Source of the DNA: Labia minor
Taxonomy: Eukaryota > Arthropoda > Insecta > Dermaptera > Spongiphoridae
Direction: 5' to 3'
DNA length: 64,000 bases
NCBI GenBank assembly: GCA_963082975.1
Contig: OY720345.1
Location: 17,634,491-17,698,490 of the forward strand
Shown: one piece after another, positions 12,616 to 21,545 of the stretch
Layout of the letters: each line of letters begins with the position of its first letter
Numbering within the stretch: the stretch's first letter is position 1
Made by a program: the position numbers and the translations under genes
The notes under the pieces: generated by a model
What the model was told of the DNA's origin: nothing
The model's input: the letters and a program-made list of their open reading frames with translations, nothing else
Databases searched by the model: none

Positions 12616-14570
12616 TTTATATCACACTTAAACACTCCATTAATAAGTAACACAATTTCTTCTAAGTAATATAATCAACTGTTTTTTCTTTGATTGAGAA
12701 TAGGTAAATTTAAGAAAATTATAATTCTTTTCAAATTTGTTCCATTCTAAGTATATTACAGTAAAAAATAATAAAAAATTAATTTTTCTTAAACTGTCAA
12801 TTTTAATGCATAATAAAAATAGTTTATCAGAATTTGTGTGTTTAATAAAATTTTTATTATTACAAAAATTCGACTTGATGTATCATCATATTAATAAATA
12901 AAACTACTTGCCCAAACGTTTTTCGTTGAATATGAAGCAAAATTCCATCATAGACTTTGTTAGGTGTACAGAAAAATAATTTTTTCTTTTTAAGATTAAT
13001 GAGAGATAAGATGATGAGATTTTATAATTTTTTTTTCATATGTTAATTATATTAATTATATAGTGGGTAAATGTACCAGTAGTTGATAGTGTACAAGTAG
13101 TTGACACTTGTACATTTAACAATAATAAGACTTCTATCTGTGTAAACATTTCTAAATGCGCGGTATATGAAAGTAATTCCTTCTCTATTGAAGATGTGTA
13201 AATATAAAAGTTTTAAGCCACCGTCTGAGTAAACGGCACAACAAATTACTTTTTATAGAATAGAACAAATGGATATTTTAATATTTTGTTCTTCAAATAC
13301 TTAAGGAGGCAAATCACTAATTTTTATTTTTGTTTTTTAGTATTGACATCAATATTAAATGTCCATATTATCTAATTTTAAGGGTTTCAACTACTAGTGC
13401 TTTCAGAGGCTAATGTAAAAAAAATTAAAAAATAAAAGAAATAGAAAATTGCATTAGTTTGCAAATAAATTCTTCATTAACCAAGAAATCATATCAACCA
13501 AGACACAAATTGATATCTGATAAAATACAGAAGATATCAAATTTTTTTTCATAAAGTTGTCCTTAAAGTTCAACTACTGGTACATTTGCATTATATATAT
13601 TTATAATATATATTAAATTTGATTACACAATTTTATAATATTTACTCTTATTTAAGATTAAAATTTAAATCAAAACACTCACTAATCATAGATATTCAAC
13701 AGGTTAATATAATCTATATATATAGTAATATCAGAATATTGATACTAATTTTACATTCAATTGAACATACAATATTAAAACACAATTATTTCACTTTTTT
13801 ATTGAATTATCATACAGTATATACATATGTATAAAATTTAGTATTTAGCAAAAATTAATAAAAGTATAGATTTCAAATAAATATTTTATTTAAATAAAAA
13901 TATTAAATAATAAAAATTAAATTAATACTTTATTAATATTTTATTATAATATATAAAAATAAATTGAAATCAATTTTATTTAAATATATGTGTTTATTTT
14001 ATATAATTTTTTAATTTCAAAAATATAAGTACTTAATTATATATATTTATTTTTATTTAAAAAAAAATAAATAAAAATTAATTAATTTAGATTTTTATTG
14101 TATAAATTATATTCAAAAAATAATTATAAAATAAATAAAAAAACAAGTTCAATAAAAAATTCAATAATAAAGAATAATTAACAAATTAATAAAAAATTAT
14201 ATTTTAATTTCCAATAACTTAAAAATTTTTAATATTATTATTATTATTATTATTATATAATTTGTTAATTTTCTATTTATTATTTTTCAGTCAATTTTAA
14301 AAATTAATTCTTATTTACAATTTCTCTTTTCTAGAGTTACTTGAACAAAATACAAATATGGTTGAAATAAATATTAAAAAAAAAAAAAAAAATTTAGAGA
14401 AAAAGTAATGATGTAGTTACCTACCTTGAAATTATTTTGTATGTTACTTAAAGTATAAGAGCAAATGGCTGGAACTCAACTGTCACATGTTGGAATGGTC
14501 AAAATGTTTTCGGGATTAATTCTTTGAAGCGATTACCGATGGTGACTTGTGACCTGTACTGGCATTTCAT
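129..14570 (-). CDS. UNC-93-like multi-pass membrane protein, 3' end outside window
   Basis: Ten minus-strand exons with GT-AG borders and matching phases: 14570-14537, 7909-7831, 7760-7740, 3888-3813, 2580-2392, 2313-2078, 1915-1814, 1082-979, 915-686 and 281-129 (1224 nt, 408 codons, still open at the last donor). The product starts MKCQYRSQVTIG; a soluble Gly/Cys/Gln-rich N-terminal part is followed by hydrophobic helices (about residues 110-205, 240-280 and 370-390). The order matches UNC93 family proteins: a first helix after a basic stretch (TRRMLVRNLAALGLAHA), an FGLVAGNALVAWLLWYT helix, a luminal loop with a CGAxxC pair (QRICGAALC), then a helix ending LLLQDRIQSF. Family members are MFS-like membrane proteins (ion-channel regulator UNC-93, TLR trafficking factor UNC93B); substrate and role here are unknown. 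The family call rests on pattern memory, not a search. Exon 3 is a 21-nt microexon, and exons 2-6 are much GC-richer than the later ones. The start codon is the best phase-consistent ATG; an upstream start is possible. Confidence 0.72.
1243..1687. mobile_element. MITE-like element with 13-bp terminal inverted repeats
   Basis: ACCGACCGACGAT at 1243-1255 is perfectly inverted at 1675-1687. The interior holds Cys/Thr-codon-like tracts of the kind GTCCGTCCATCTGTCC, but no open reading frame. It sits inside the UNC-93-like intron between exons at 1082 and 1814. I could not define a target-site duplication. Confidence 0.5.
2581..3812. other. UNC-93-like intron with a short GC-rich island
   Basis: Mostly AT-rich intron sequence. 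The exception is 3045-3120, which is GC-rich and stands out (GGGCGCTGTTGTCGGGCAAT near 3049). I found no splice-bounded exon there in the phase of the flanking exons. It may be a diverged transposon piece or an alternative exon. Confidence 0.3.
4127..4530. repeat. Diverged tandem direct repeat, two units of about 145 bp
   Basis: The segments 4127-4275 and 4382-4530 share the same order of blocks, including TTTCGCTCAAATTTGAAACG, GTATATTGAAAGTCGA, AATAATCAAAAAGA and TTTTTCAAAAATACGG, with scattered substitutions. They are separated by about 105 bp of low-complexity DNA. Either a local duplication or two copies of a short interspersed element. Confidence 0.75.
6945..7598. mobile_element. Inverted-repeat element bounded by AGCACCCCTTTTAC
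   Basis: AGCACCCCTTTTAC at 6945-6958 occurs inverted at 6980-6993 and again at 7585-7598. The first two form a hairpin around an AT-only loop; the outer pair could be the ends of a roughly 650-bp non-autonomous element. The segment just inside (ATCTTATCTTATTATACTAG) recurs inverted near 17,880-17,902, which supports a mobile family. Confidence 0.45.
9401..9981 (+). repeat. Interspersed repeat family A, copy 1
   Basis: Begins GAGTGTCTCCACTCGACC and ends at the hairpin CTATCTCTGGCGAGATAG. Internal landmarks are a long TTAATTAATTATAAATTATA tract, GGCTCTTTGTTGATGGCACC, a CA microsatellite, and CATCGAAAATTTTCGTGATC near the end. The same order of landmarks recurs at 15371 (inverted), 17901 (inverted, partial), 19758, 25455 and in the second duplication unit. 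No protein is encoded; the class is unknown. Confidence 0.85.
10308..10437. mobile_element. Short MITE-like element, 13-bp inverted termini
   Basis: GAAATTGACCTGC at 10308-10320 is perfectly inverted at 10425-10437. The 130-bp element has a GC-rich left arm containing CCGGCACCGGCTCTGGGGCG and a matching right arm GGAGCCGGATCGCTGCC, so it can fold on itself. There is no coding capacity. Target duplication not resolved. Confidence 0.5.
10826..11350. mobile_element. Possible MITE with about 20-bp inverted termini
   Basis: GCAATTCCACTGAGACAAC near 10829 is inverted with one mismatch near 11330 (GTTGTCTCAGTTGAATTGC). The interior is AT-rich without a recognisable product. Flanking duplications are not evident, so the class is open. 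Confidence 0.4.
13069..13587. mobile_element. MITE-like element with 18-bp termini and internal repeats of the terminal motif
   Basis: AAATGTACCAGTAGTTGA at 13069-13086 is perfectly inverted at 13570-13587. Just inside the left end the motif recurs as GTACAAGTAGTTGAC followed by its partial inversion CACTTGTACA, giving a subterminal hairpin. It is 519 bp and non-coding, consistent with a non-autonomous cut-and-paste element. Confidence 0.6.
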
Positions 14571-14730
14571 ACATCCTATCCAGGAAGCGACAGAAGGGCA
14601 AAGCAGAGGTGATAGTGTGTGTATTAGATAGTGTATATTGGAGGGTGGAAGGGATGCTAGTGAGAGGGATGCAGCGGTGCCGGGCCTCGCTGAATGGAGC
14701 TTGCAGCCAGCGCATGCGCCGTCCGAGATC
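14537..14730 (-). promoter_or_regulatory. Putative UNC-93-like promoter and 5' UTR with an NRF1-type palindrome
   Basis: This is a local GC-rich island in very AT-rich DNA. It contains the perfect palindrome GCGCATGCGC at 14710-14719, the binding motif of NRF1 (Ewg in flies), typical of TATA-less housekeeping promoters. The palindrome lies about 140 bp upstream, on the minus strand, of the ATG at 14570. That ATG opens a short exon ending at a good donor (GTAATC) with the phase needed by the next exon at 7909. The exact transcription start cannot be read from sequence. Confidence 0.5.
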
Positions 14731-15370
14731 AATATTTTATTATTATTTAATGATTATGTCACACATTCATATAGAATGCAGGTTTTACAAAAGCAACAGG
14801 ATGAAAGTTGGTGGGGAGGGAAGGGGAGGGGGGGGGTTTAAGAATTGTAGCATCAAAATGAACATAGGTATGTATGTATACAAAACAAATGACAGGTGGC
14901 AATATAGAACCGCCAGTTTGACTTTTGTTCTCATTGTGAACGATGCTTAAATGAAACCAACTTGGTTTGCTGTTCACCACACTTGCACAATTCTATTTAT
15001 GTATTCCTCTGTTTACTCTCTTTTTAATTCTGAATAGCAAAATAGTTATTATTATTATTATTATTATTATACTATACATGGAAGAATATAATTAATCTTT
15101 GTTAATATACAAATCAGATGTATTTATCAAATGTAGGAATAAAACATATAAAATTAATATATATATATATATACAATTAGATTTTGATATTTAACTATAA
15201 AAACTAGGACACAATCAACTATCAAATATTTAGATAAATGATACAAGAGAATTTTTTTTTTCATAATTATAAAAGTATAAAAATTTTAAAAAATATATTG
15301 ATTTTTAATTTTTCTTCAATTTTACTATTCTATAGATAATTGTTATTAATTTTAATAAATTTAATATTTT
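14731..15370. other. Intergenic, no gene seen
   Basis: A G-rich run (GGGGAGGGAAGGGGAGGGGG near 14814) and ATT/TA microsatellites near 15,050 and 15,160. The frames open here are low-complexity and have no recognisable product. Confidence 0.4.
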
Positions 15371-15927
15371 AATTGCGATCACGAAAATTTTCGATTTTGA
15401 AATTTTGACGATTTTACACGTTTTGAAGGCCCATGAGTCATTTTCACTAAGGTTGAGAAAAATGTCTGTGTATGTGTGTGTGTGTGTAGACAAGATTACG
15501 CAAAAACGATTTGACCTAGAATAATGAAATTTGGTACACGAGCATTATTTAAAATTCGGAGTTTTCTCTCAACTTTTGATAACGGTAGCTCACCATTACC
15601 TACCACGTTTTCATTTTTTCTTCTAAAGTGACCGTAAAAATAAAGATATATGTTTGATACTTTTTCACATGATTAAAAATTGTATAAAACTGCTATATAT
15701 AGAATTTCAGTTTGATTGAATCGCTGAAAATACCGGAATTAATTTTTTAACTTTTTTAACACGTTGACTGCCAATCACGCGCCAGCACGTGTCGTGGTGC
15801 CATCAACAAAGAGCCAAACACGCGCTGTTTTAATAAATATTATTTATTGATTTTAGTTTATAATCTAATTAATTAAATTTAATTTAAATATAATATATGT
15901 GTTAATTAATCAAATTCAAATTCCAGC
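15371..15927 (-). repeat. Interspersed repeat family A, copy 2 (inverted)
   Basis: Reverse-strand copy of the family seen at 9401. It contains GCGATCACGAAAATTTTCGA at its + strand start, a TG microsatellite, the GATTACGCAAAAACGATTTG block, and GGTGCCATCAACAAAGAGCC. The end carrying GAGTGTCTCCACTCG is truncated near 15927. Confidence 0.82.
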
Positions 15928-16877
15928 TTATTAATTGGGTTGTCCGGTTTTTATTAACCATTAATAGTCTTGTTTTATCATTCATCCATTGAAATTTCAT
16001 TACCTCTTCAGTTAAGAAATTTTATTTTTATTATTAGCATAAATGAAACTTTTTACTACACTCTAGTATTATTAAAACAATTTCTAATAAATCTTTTTTA
16101 ATATTAAATTATATTCTAACTTAACATCAATCAACTATAATAAATAATTTTAAATAATAATTTTAGTTTCTGTTCTGGTTGAAAAAATTTTAATTTACCA
16201 TAAAAACGATGATAATATTGACAGTTTGACAACAAAGATGAATTCATGATCATTGGAAATAGTATTTTAGTTGTAGTTGGTTTCTTCCTGTATAAAACTG
16301 CTAGTACCGGGACCCCGAGCCTCGGCTCGGTACTTAAGTTAAAAAAAATGATTCATTATTATTGGATTTGGCTGGTAATATTAATACCTGGGACACCGAG
16401 CTCTCGCTCTACCCTTTAAAAAATATTGATACACAATTCTTTAATTATTTATTACAATTATTAAATGTTACACATTTGCATCAATCTGATTAAAATTAAT
16501 GAACTTGTGCTCCTCAATAATACATAAATATATAATATATAGGTACATATATTTTTTTTCTATAGTGTTTTTTTGAAAAACTGTTTAGCGCCCCAAGTGG
16601 TTATAAAACAAACTAAAGACAAAAAAACGTGCTTTGCAGCTTTTCGGAATTAAAAAAGCAAAATTGGCAGTCGTGGGACTGGCCGACAGAAGTGAAAACT
16701 TCTGCGTAAGAAATTTTAAAACAGACGAAATTCGCGCTATTTCACGAGAAAGATGAATTTCATATGCATGTATATATATATAACTTATATATTATTTTAA
16801 ACATATATTTTAAACAAATTTGTAACTTATATTTATATATATATAAATACACAACTTTGTTTAAAATATTGCAATAC

Positions 16878-17029
16878 GAACTGTTTTATAATTCTTATCT
16901 CTAACATAAAATATATATTTATTATGTGAAGTTCATTTCGTATAATTTTGATTATATATGTATATATGAAATGAACTTTACATAATAAATATATATTTAT
17001 ATGTTAGAGATAATTTATAAAACAGTTCT
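16878..17029. repeat. Foldback palindrome of about 150 bp
   Basis: GAACTGTTTTATAATTCTTA at 16878 is mirrored by TAATTTATAAAACAGTTC ending at 17029. The arms continue inward through TCTCTAACATA, AATATATATTTATTATGTGA and AGTTCATTTC, leaving only a short AT loop near 16950. Arms of about 65 bp with a few mismatches are long enough for a foldback transposon end or a recombination scar. Confidence 0.75.
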
Positions 17030-17569
17030 AATGACAATTCAAATTTCGCGCTCTGTTATAAGAAATTTGAAAGCAGATGGTTTCATGGTGTTGGTCACGA
17101 TCACGCGAGTTCTATACTTTTTCCCCATCCCGCAAAAGTGCTCAACGCCGCTAAAGAAGTTTTCACTTCAAAAATTATTTAATATTTGGAAATATATCTG
17201 ACTTATAGAAAAAATGAATATTAATTAAAGAAAGAAATAGTTTTTAAAATATCCTGAATAATATGTAACAATTTTCAAGATAGAAATTTATTACAATATT
17301 ACAATTATTAACTGTTGCATCATTGCATCAATCTGATTAAAATGAATGGAACTTCGGGTACTCAATAATAATAAATAAAATAATATTAATAAATATATTG
17401 AATAATATTTTATTGAAAAAATATTAAAACTTATAAAACTATCTAAAACTTTATTAATAAAAGAACAATGAATAAATAAATATAGAATAGTAATTTATTA
17501 AAAAGTAAACAATAGATAAAAAGAAAAAAAAATAACAAAATCATTATTTTCATTTTTAAATAACGATTC

Positions 17570-17640
17570 ACCCGGCGAGTTTCGAACCGACGAAATCCAC
17601 TCGTTAAAACATCAGTCCAACCGCTGGACTATATGTATTT
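17570..17640 (-). other. tRNA-like sequence (tRNA pseudogene or SINE head)
   Basis: On the minus strand, GTCCAGCGGTTGGAC resembles a D-arm with an A box, and GGTTCGAAACTC resembles a T-arm B box, spaced as in a tRNA. The anticodon stem and acceptor stem do not pair well. I therefore read it as a decayed tRNA or the promoter head of a SINE, not as a functional tRNA. Confidence 0.35.
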
Positions 17641-17900
17641 AGATAAAAAATTGTCATTTTTTTACTGTCTTAGCAGGCAGTATTAAAAATTTTGACGTTT
17701 TCCATATAATATATAATTTTCAATTAAGAAATTAATAATGAAGCTGTATGTTTCAAGAGATATCATCAATAAAACTTAATTTTTCTTTATAAATACTATA
17801 TCTAGTGTGAATTTGAAAAAAATCGTTAGAGCGGTTTTTGAGAACCATGATATATAGATAAATACATATATACAATTTTAGCTAGCATAATAAGATAAGA

Positions 17901-18164
17901 TATATAGAATTTCAGTTTGATTGAATCGCTGAAAATACCGGAATTAATTTTTTAACTTTTTTAACACGTTGACTGCCAATCACGCGCCAGCACGTGACGT
18001 GGTGTAGTCATCAAAGAGCCAACCACCCGTTGGTTTAATAATTATTATTTATTAATTTTAATTTATAATTTATATATATATAATTAATTAAGTTAAATTT
18101 AAATATAATATATGTTAATTAATCGAATTCCAATTTGCGAAATAGCCGAGAGGAGACACTCCAG
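17901..18164 (-). repeat. Interspersed repeat family A, copy 3 (inverted, partial)
   Basis: Covers only the left half of the family. It starts at TATATAGAATTTCAGTTTGA and runs to GGAGACACTCCAG, with the CACGCGCCAGCACGTGACGT and AAAGAGCCAAC landmarks. The half with the CA microsatellite is missing. Confidence 0.8.
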
Positions 18165-18466
18165 ATTTTTTTTATTTTTACTGTGAATTAGCTTTAATTT
18201 TTAAATATATTTGTAATAGATGTATTATATGTTAATAATATACTATATCACAATTCTTGTGTACAATATCTATAATATTCTTAGTATTTTCATAATATCA
18301 AGGAGTAATGAATGATACTTGATATTTTAAAAAATATATCTAAATAAATAACAATATTATTCTTAAAACATTTTTATAATAACATATTTTTATCCTTTAT
18401 TTTTCTAAACAAACTCTTTTATACATAATACATAACTAATAATATAATTTGTTTAATTGATTAATC

Positions 18467-18700
18467 CAGTGTTTCTTAACCTTTACGGTCCAATTTTCAA
18501 TTATAATTTTCATCCCCCCCCTCCCCACCCCATACAATAAAATGAAAACAGTTTACCTTTTTTTTAGAATCATATTGAAAAATAAGTCACACACTGACTT
18601 AGTCGAAAATGTTTCAGAGCATCGCAAAATCATCTGACCTTTTTTTTTTAGAACTATATTGAGAAAAAATCGAAATCGCCCCACAAGTTGAGAAGTACTG
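18467..18700. mobile_element. hAT-type MITE with perfect 8-bp target duplication
   Basis: Starts CAGTGTTTCTTAACC and ends with the near-inverted GTTGAGAAGTACTG. It is flanked on both sides by GATTAATC (18459-18466 and 18701-18708). CAGTG-type termini and 8-bp duplications are the hAT signature. The 234-bp interior has C-rich and T-rich runs and no coding capacity. Confidence 0.85.
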
Positions 18701-19113
18701 GATTAATCCATTTATTTATTCAAATTTGATAGATTAAATTTATGTAGAAGAAAATAGTATAATATTAATATTATTTCTAATTGAAAATTATAGCAGACAT
18801 AGATTTACTTTTTTTTTAATTCATATATTCTTATAATCAGATGAATACATTACTTAAATGTTTGATTAATTATTTTAATTAAAAGAAAAACAAATATAAT
18901 TAAGATTCCTGATACAAATGAATTTTTTTTATCATAACCTCCTAAAATAAATATATATATACTTATATACTATATATACCTATTTTGTTTAATGATGCAT
19001 GATGGGTTGACATATAAACTTTTATCTCTGAAAATAGTAATAGTTATGTAATGAAAGAATGTCTGAACGAAGAACGAAGGGGGATTTGAGGAGAAATGCC
19101 AAAAAGGTTGCTC

Positions 19114-19147
19114 TATAAAAACAAATGCATCCAACAAAATGCATTCA
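19114..19147 (+). promoter_or_regulatory. TATA box and initiator of the FABP-family gene
   Basis: TATAAAA starts at 19114. An initiator-like TCATTC places +1 A at 19147 (33 nt downstream), and an alternative GCATTC places it at 19143 (29 nt). The ATG at 19185 follows after a 5' UTR of about 40 nt. This spacing is what arthropod TATA/Inr promoters use. Confidence 0.6.
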
Positions 19148-19184
19148 TTCATTGGTGAAACAATTTTCAAGGGCAGCTACGAAA

Positions 19185-19260
19185 ATGGTGGACGTTGTTA
19201 TTGGGAAATTATATAAATTAAGCGAAAGTACTAATTTTGAAGAATATATGGCGGCATTAG
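19185..19260 (+). CDS. Fatty-acid-binding protein family, first exon only
   Basis: The exon begins at ATG 19185 and encodes MVDVVIGKLYKLSESTNFEE followed by YMAALG, ending in phase 1 at a strong donor (GTAAGT). This is the hallmark start of intracellular lipid-binding proteins (a short helix-strand opening GKxYKL...NFxEYMxALG). The intron after about codon 25 is the conserved first-intron position of FABP/CRABP genes. These proteins are about 130-residue cytosolic beta-barrels carrying fatty acids or retinoids. Exons 2-4 are not visible on the plus strand in this window. The duplication boundary at 19408 lies only 148 bp into the intron. Confidence 0.7.
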
Positions 19261-19757
19261 GTAAGTTAGAAATGACGGAGTATTTATATAATTTCTCTTA
19301 TTTAATGTTTATAAAATAAGTATTAATACATATTTAAATTTATATTTTTTAATTTTAAATTATAACAGAAAATAATAATAATATCTGGAAATGAGTTTAT
19401 AAAAAACTATATTTGTTACATTTAGTAGATATTTATTTATGCGAGGTGGAGGAAAAGTACGTACCCATTCGAACTACATACTTTAAAGTAGTCATTTAAT
19501 ATATTTATTTATTGAAATTTGTAAAGTATAAAAATTTATTGTGTTGGAGTATACACACACACACACACACACACACAAATATATTTTATATTGATAAATA
19601 TAAATTAAAAGGTTATTGAATTAAATGTGATTTCAAACTAGCATTTAAAAGATTATCTATAGATAATTTTAAAATTTCCATTTATAATAATTTCTGCCAT
19701 TATGGACAATATAATATATATTTAAAAAAATAAATAAATGATTATAAAAAATTAGCT

Positions 19758-20354
19758 GGAGTGTCTCCACTCGACTATCTCGCAATTTAAATTGGAGTAA
19801 ATAACATAATATATTATATTTAAATTAAATTTAATTAATTATAAATTATAAATTAAAATTAATAAATAATATTTATTAAATTAGCGCATGTTTGGCTCTT
19901 TTTTGATGGCACCACGTCACGTTTTGGTGCGTGATTTGCAGTGTTAAAAAATTAATTTCGGTACTTTCAGCAAATAAATCAAGCTGCAAGTCTAGATATA
20001 GCAGTTTTATACAATTATTAATCATGTGCAACATTATCAAACATATATCTTTATTTTTACGGTCACTTTAGAAGAAAAAAATCAAAACGTTGTAGGTAAT
20101 GACCCTCTTCCGGTTGAGCTACATTTCTCAAAAATGGATAGAAAACTAAGAATTTTGTATAATACCGGTATACCAAATTTCATCATTCTAGCTCAAACCG
20201 TTTTTGCGTAATCTAGTCTACATACACACACACACACATATACATTTTTCTCAACCTTAGTGAAAATGACTCAGGGACTTTCAAATCGTATAAAAACATC
20301 AAAATCTCAACATCGAAAATTTTCATGATCTCAATACTATCTCTGGCGAGATAA
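19758..20354 (+). repeat. Interspersed repeat family A, copy 4 (unit 1)
   Basis: Full-length copy from GGAGTGTCTCCACTCGAC to ATCTCTGGCGAGATAA, with the CA run at 20224 and the usual internal landmarks. The frame open at 20026-20211 is inside it and is not a gene. Confidence 0.85.
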
Positions 20355-20911
20355 TAATAATCATAATCATATGATAATCATTTGAAATTTGAATATATTC
20401 TTACATATATTATAGGTATTTAGTCTAAATAATCAATTTTTATATTATATTTTTTTTTTAATTTAAGATAAAATTTTAAATGCTTTAAACGTCATAATTA
20501 TACACATATTTTCAATTAACTTTTCATTGTGAAATGGAAAATATCAATTCGCCCCTGGAAGATAGATAACCAGAGAAATGCATTTGGCCGTGCGAACACA
20601 CACACAGTGTACCACCACCCTCTCACTACTCTCTATACGCTCTAAATTTTAATTGGTTCATTTTGGTTATTTTTATCTTTAGCATAATTGGAGATTTATA
20701 TATTACATTAAATATAACTATTTATTATCATCATGATTATTAAACAATGATAATGTTGAGCATTAAACTAATTTTTAAATCAATCCAAATTATCTTTATT
20801 TAAAGTATCTATATGTAAATTTATTTGTTTTGTGAATACTTTTAAAAAATTCAAAAAATATATTTTGTTTTATTAATATATTGTAAATATATTAATTCTT
20901 TTTCGTAAATA
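20355..20911. other. Non-coding spacer in unit 1
   Basis: AT-rich, with a GC-richer patch around 20,550-20,640 (GCCCCTGGAAGATAGATAAC). No gene seen. Several substitutions relative to unit 2 fall here. Confidence 0.4.
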
Positions 20912-21426
20912 GGAGAGCAGGTCAATAAGTCCGCGGCTTTTTGAATGAAAGAAACATTTTTAAATAAAAAATTGTTTTATTTTTCAAGGCAGTCTCTCCT
21001 TTAAACTCTACACACTTCTTACAACGTTTCTCTAATTTTTTTATCCCTTCCAAAAAATAAGATTTGTCGAGCACATCAAAATAATATTAGATTTGTTTGT
21101 GACTTGAAGATTTCATCGCTGGAGTCAAATCTCTTTCCGTGGAGACATTTTTTATGGGGTTGGAAACAAAAAATAGTCACTTGGGGATAAATCCGAATGA
21201 GAGGGTAATTCGTGACCTAATTCATGGATTTTTATGGAAATTCACATTTTTCCTTTTTCTTCTCAACTCTCGAGCTAGTTTGCTATTAACGGATGTCAAA
21301 CAAAAACTAAAAGACCTAGCTGGTTCAAATTTCGACAGGGGTCAGCTGATAGTTGCCTGCTGACAGGAGCAGTGATGCTATTTTGTTTAAAGGAAGAGAA
21401 ATTCAAAAAGTCACGGACTTATTATT
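20912..21426 (-). mobile_element. Mariner-type transposon relic, coding remnant on minus strand
   Basis: Left end GGAGAGCAGGTCAATAAGTC follows a TA; the right part has the inverted AAAGTCACGGACTTATTAT. On the minus strand, broken frames read FQPHKKCLHGKRFDSSDE and GIKKLEKRCKKCVEFKGE. These match the C-terminal end of mariner transposases (typically ...GKRF.S..E... and ...LE.RW.KCIE.KGDYVEK). Several stops and frame changes make it a pseudogene. Unit 1 has about 20 nt more than unit 2 near 20,998. Confidence 0.7.
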
Positions 21427-21504
21427 GTGCATTTATTTCTTTTTAGCAATATCATTATTATAAAACAACTGAAAAATATAAATGACTATTTTGAGTATAA
21501 GGTA

Positions 21505-21545
21505 CGAGGGCAGGTCAATAAGTCCGTGACTTTTTGTTTGAAATG
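21505..21545 (+). mobile_element. Solo mariner-type terminal repeat
   Basis: CGAGGGCAGGTCAATAAGTC followed by CGTGACTTTTTG, directly after a TA. It resembles the left end at 20912 but has no partner downstream. Confidence 0.55.

Larger units (their letters stand above)
7910..14536. other. First large UNC-93-like intron, repeat-bearing
   Basis: About 6.6 kb between exon 1 and exon 2. It contains a copy of interspersed repeat family A and three inverted-repeat elements (10308, 10826 and 13069), listed separately. The remainder is AT-rich with microsatellites, for example TA runs near 12,580. The open frames at 11148-11459 and 13619-13834 look like chance reading in AT-rich DNA. Confidence 0.5.
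15928..17900. repeat. Repeat mosaic with hairpin modules and a large foldback
   Basis: Two hairpin-bearing modules lie at 16304-16335 (CCGAGCCTCGGCTCGG) and 16384-16425 (CACCGAGCTCTCGCTC, diverged). A diverged direct repeat of about 70 bp (sharing GCATCAATCTGATTAAAAT) occurs at 16449-16520 and 17303-17370. The 16878-17029 palindrome and the tRNA-like stretch at 17575 are listed separately. The right end near 17,880-17,902 matches, inverted, sequence near 7000. No host gene is visible. Confidence 0.55.

Noticed and set aside
14499..14980. Several overlapping ORFs around the GC-rich island
   Set aside because: They conflict in frame and strand. Only the 34-nt start exon at 14570-14537 joins in phase to downstream exons.
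20026..20211. Plus-strand ORF of 61 codons, repeated at 42959
   Set aside because: Lies entirely in interspersed repeat family A, and other copies of the repeat do not keep the frame.
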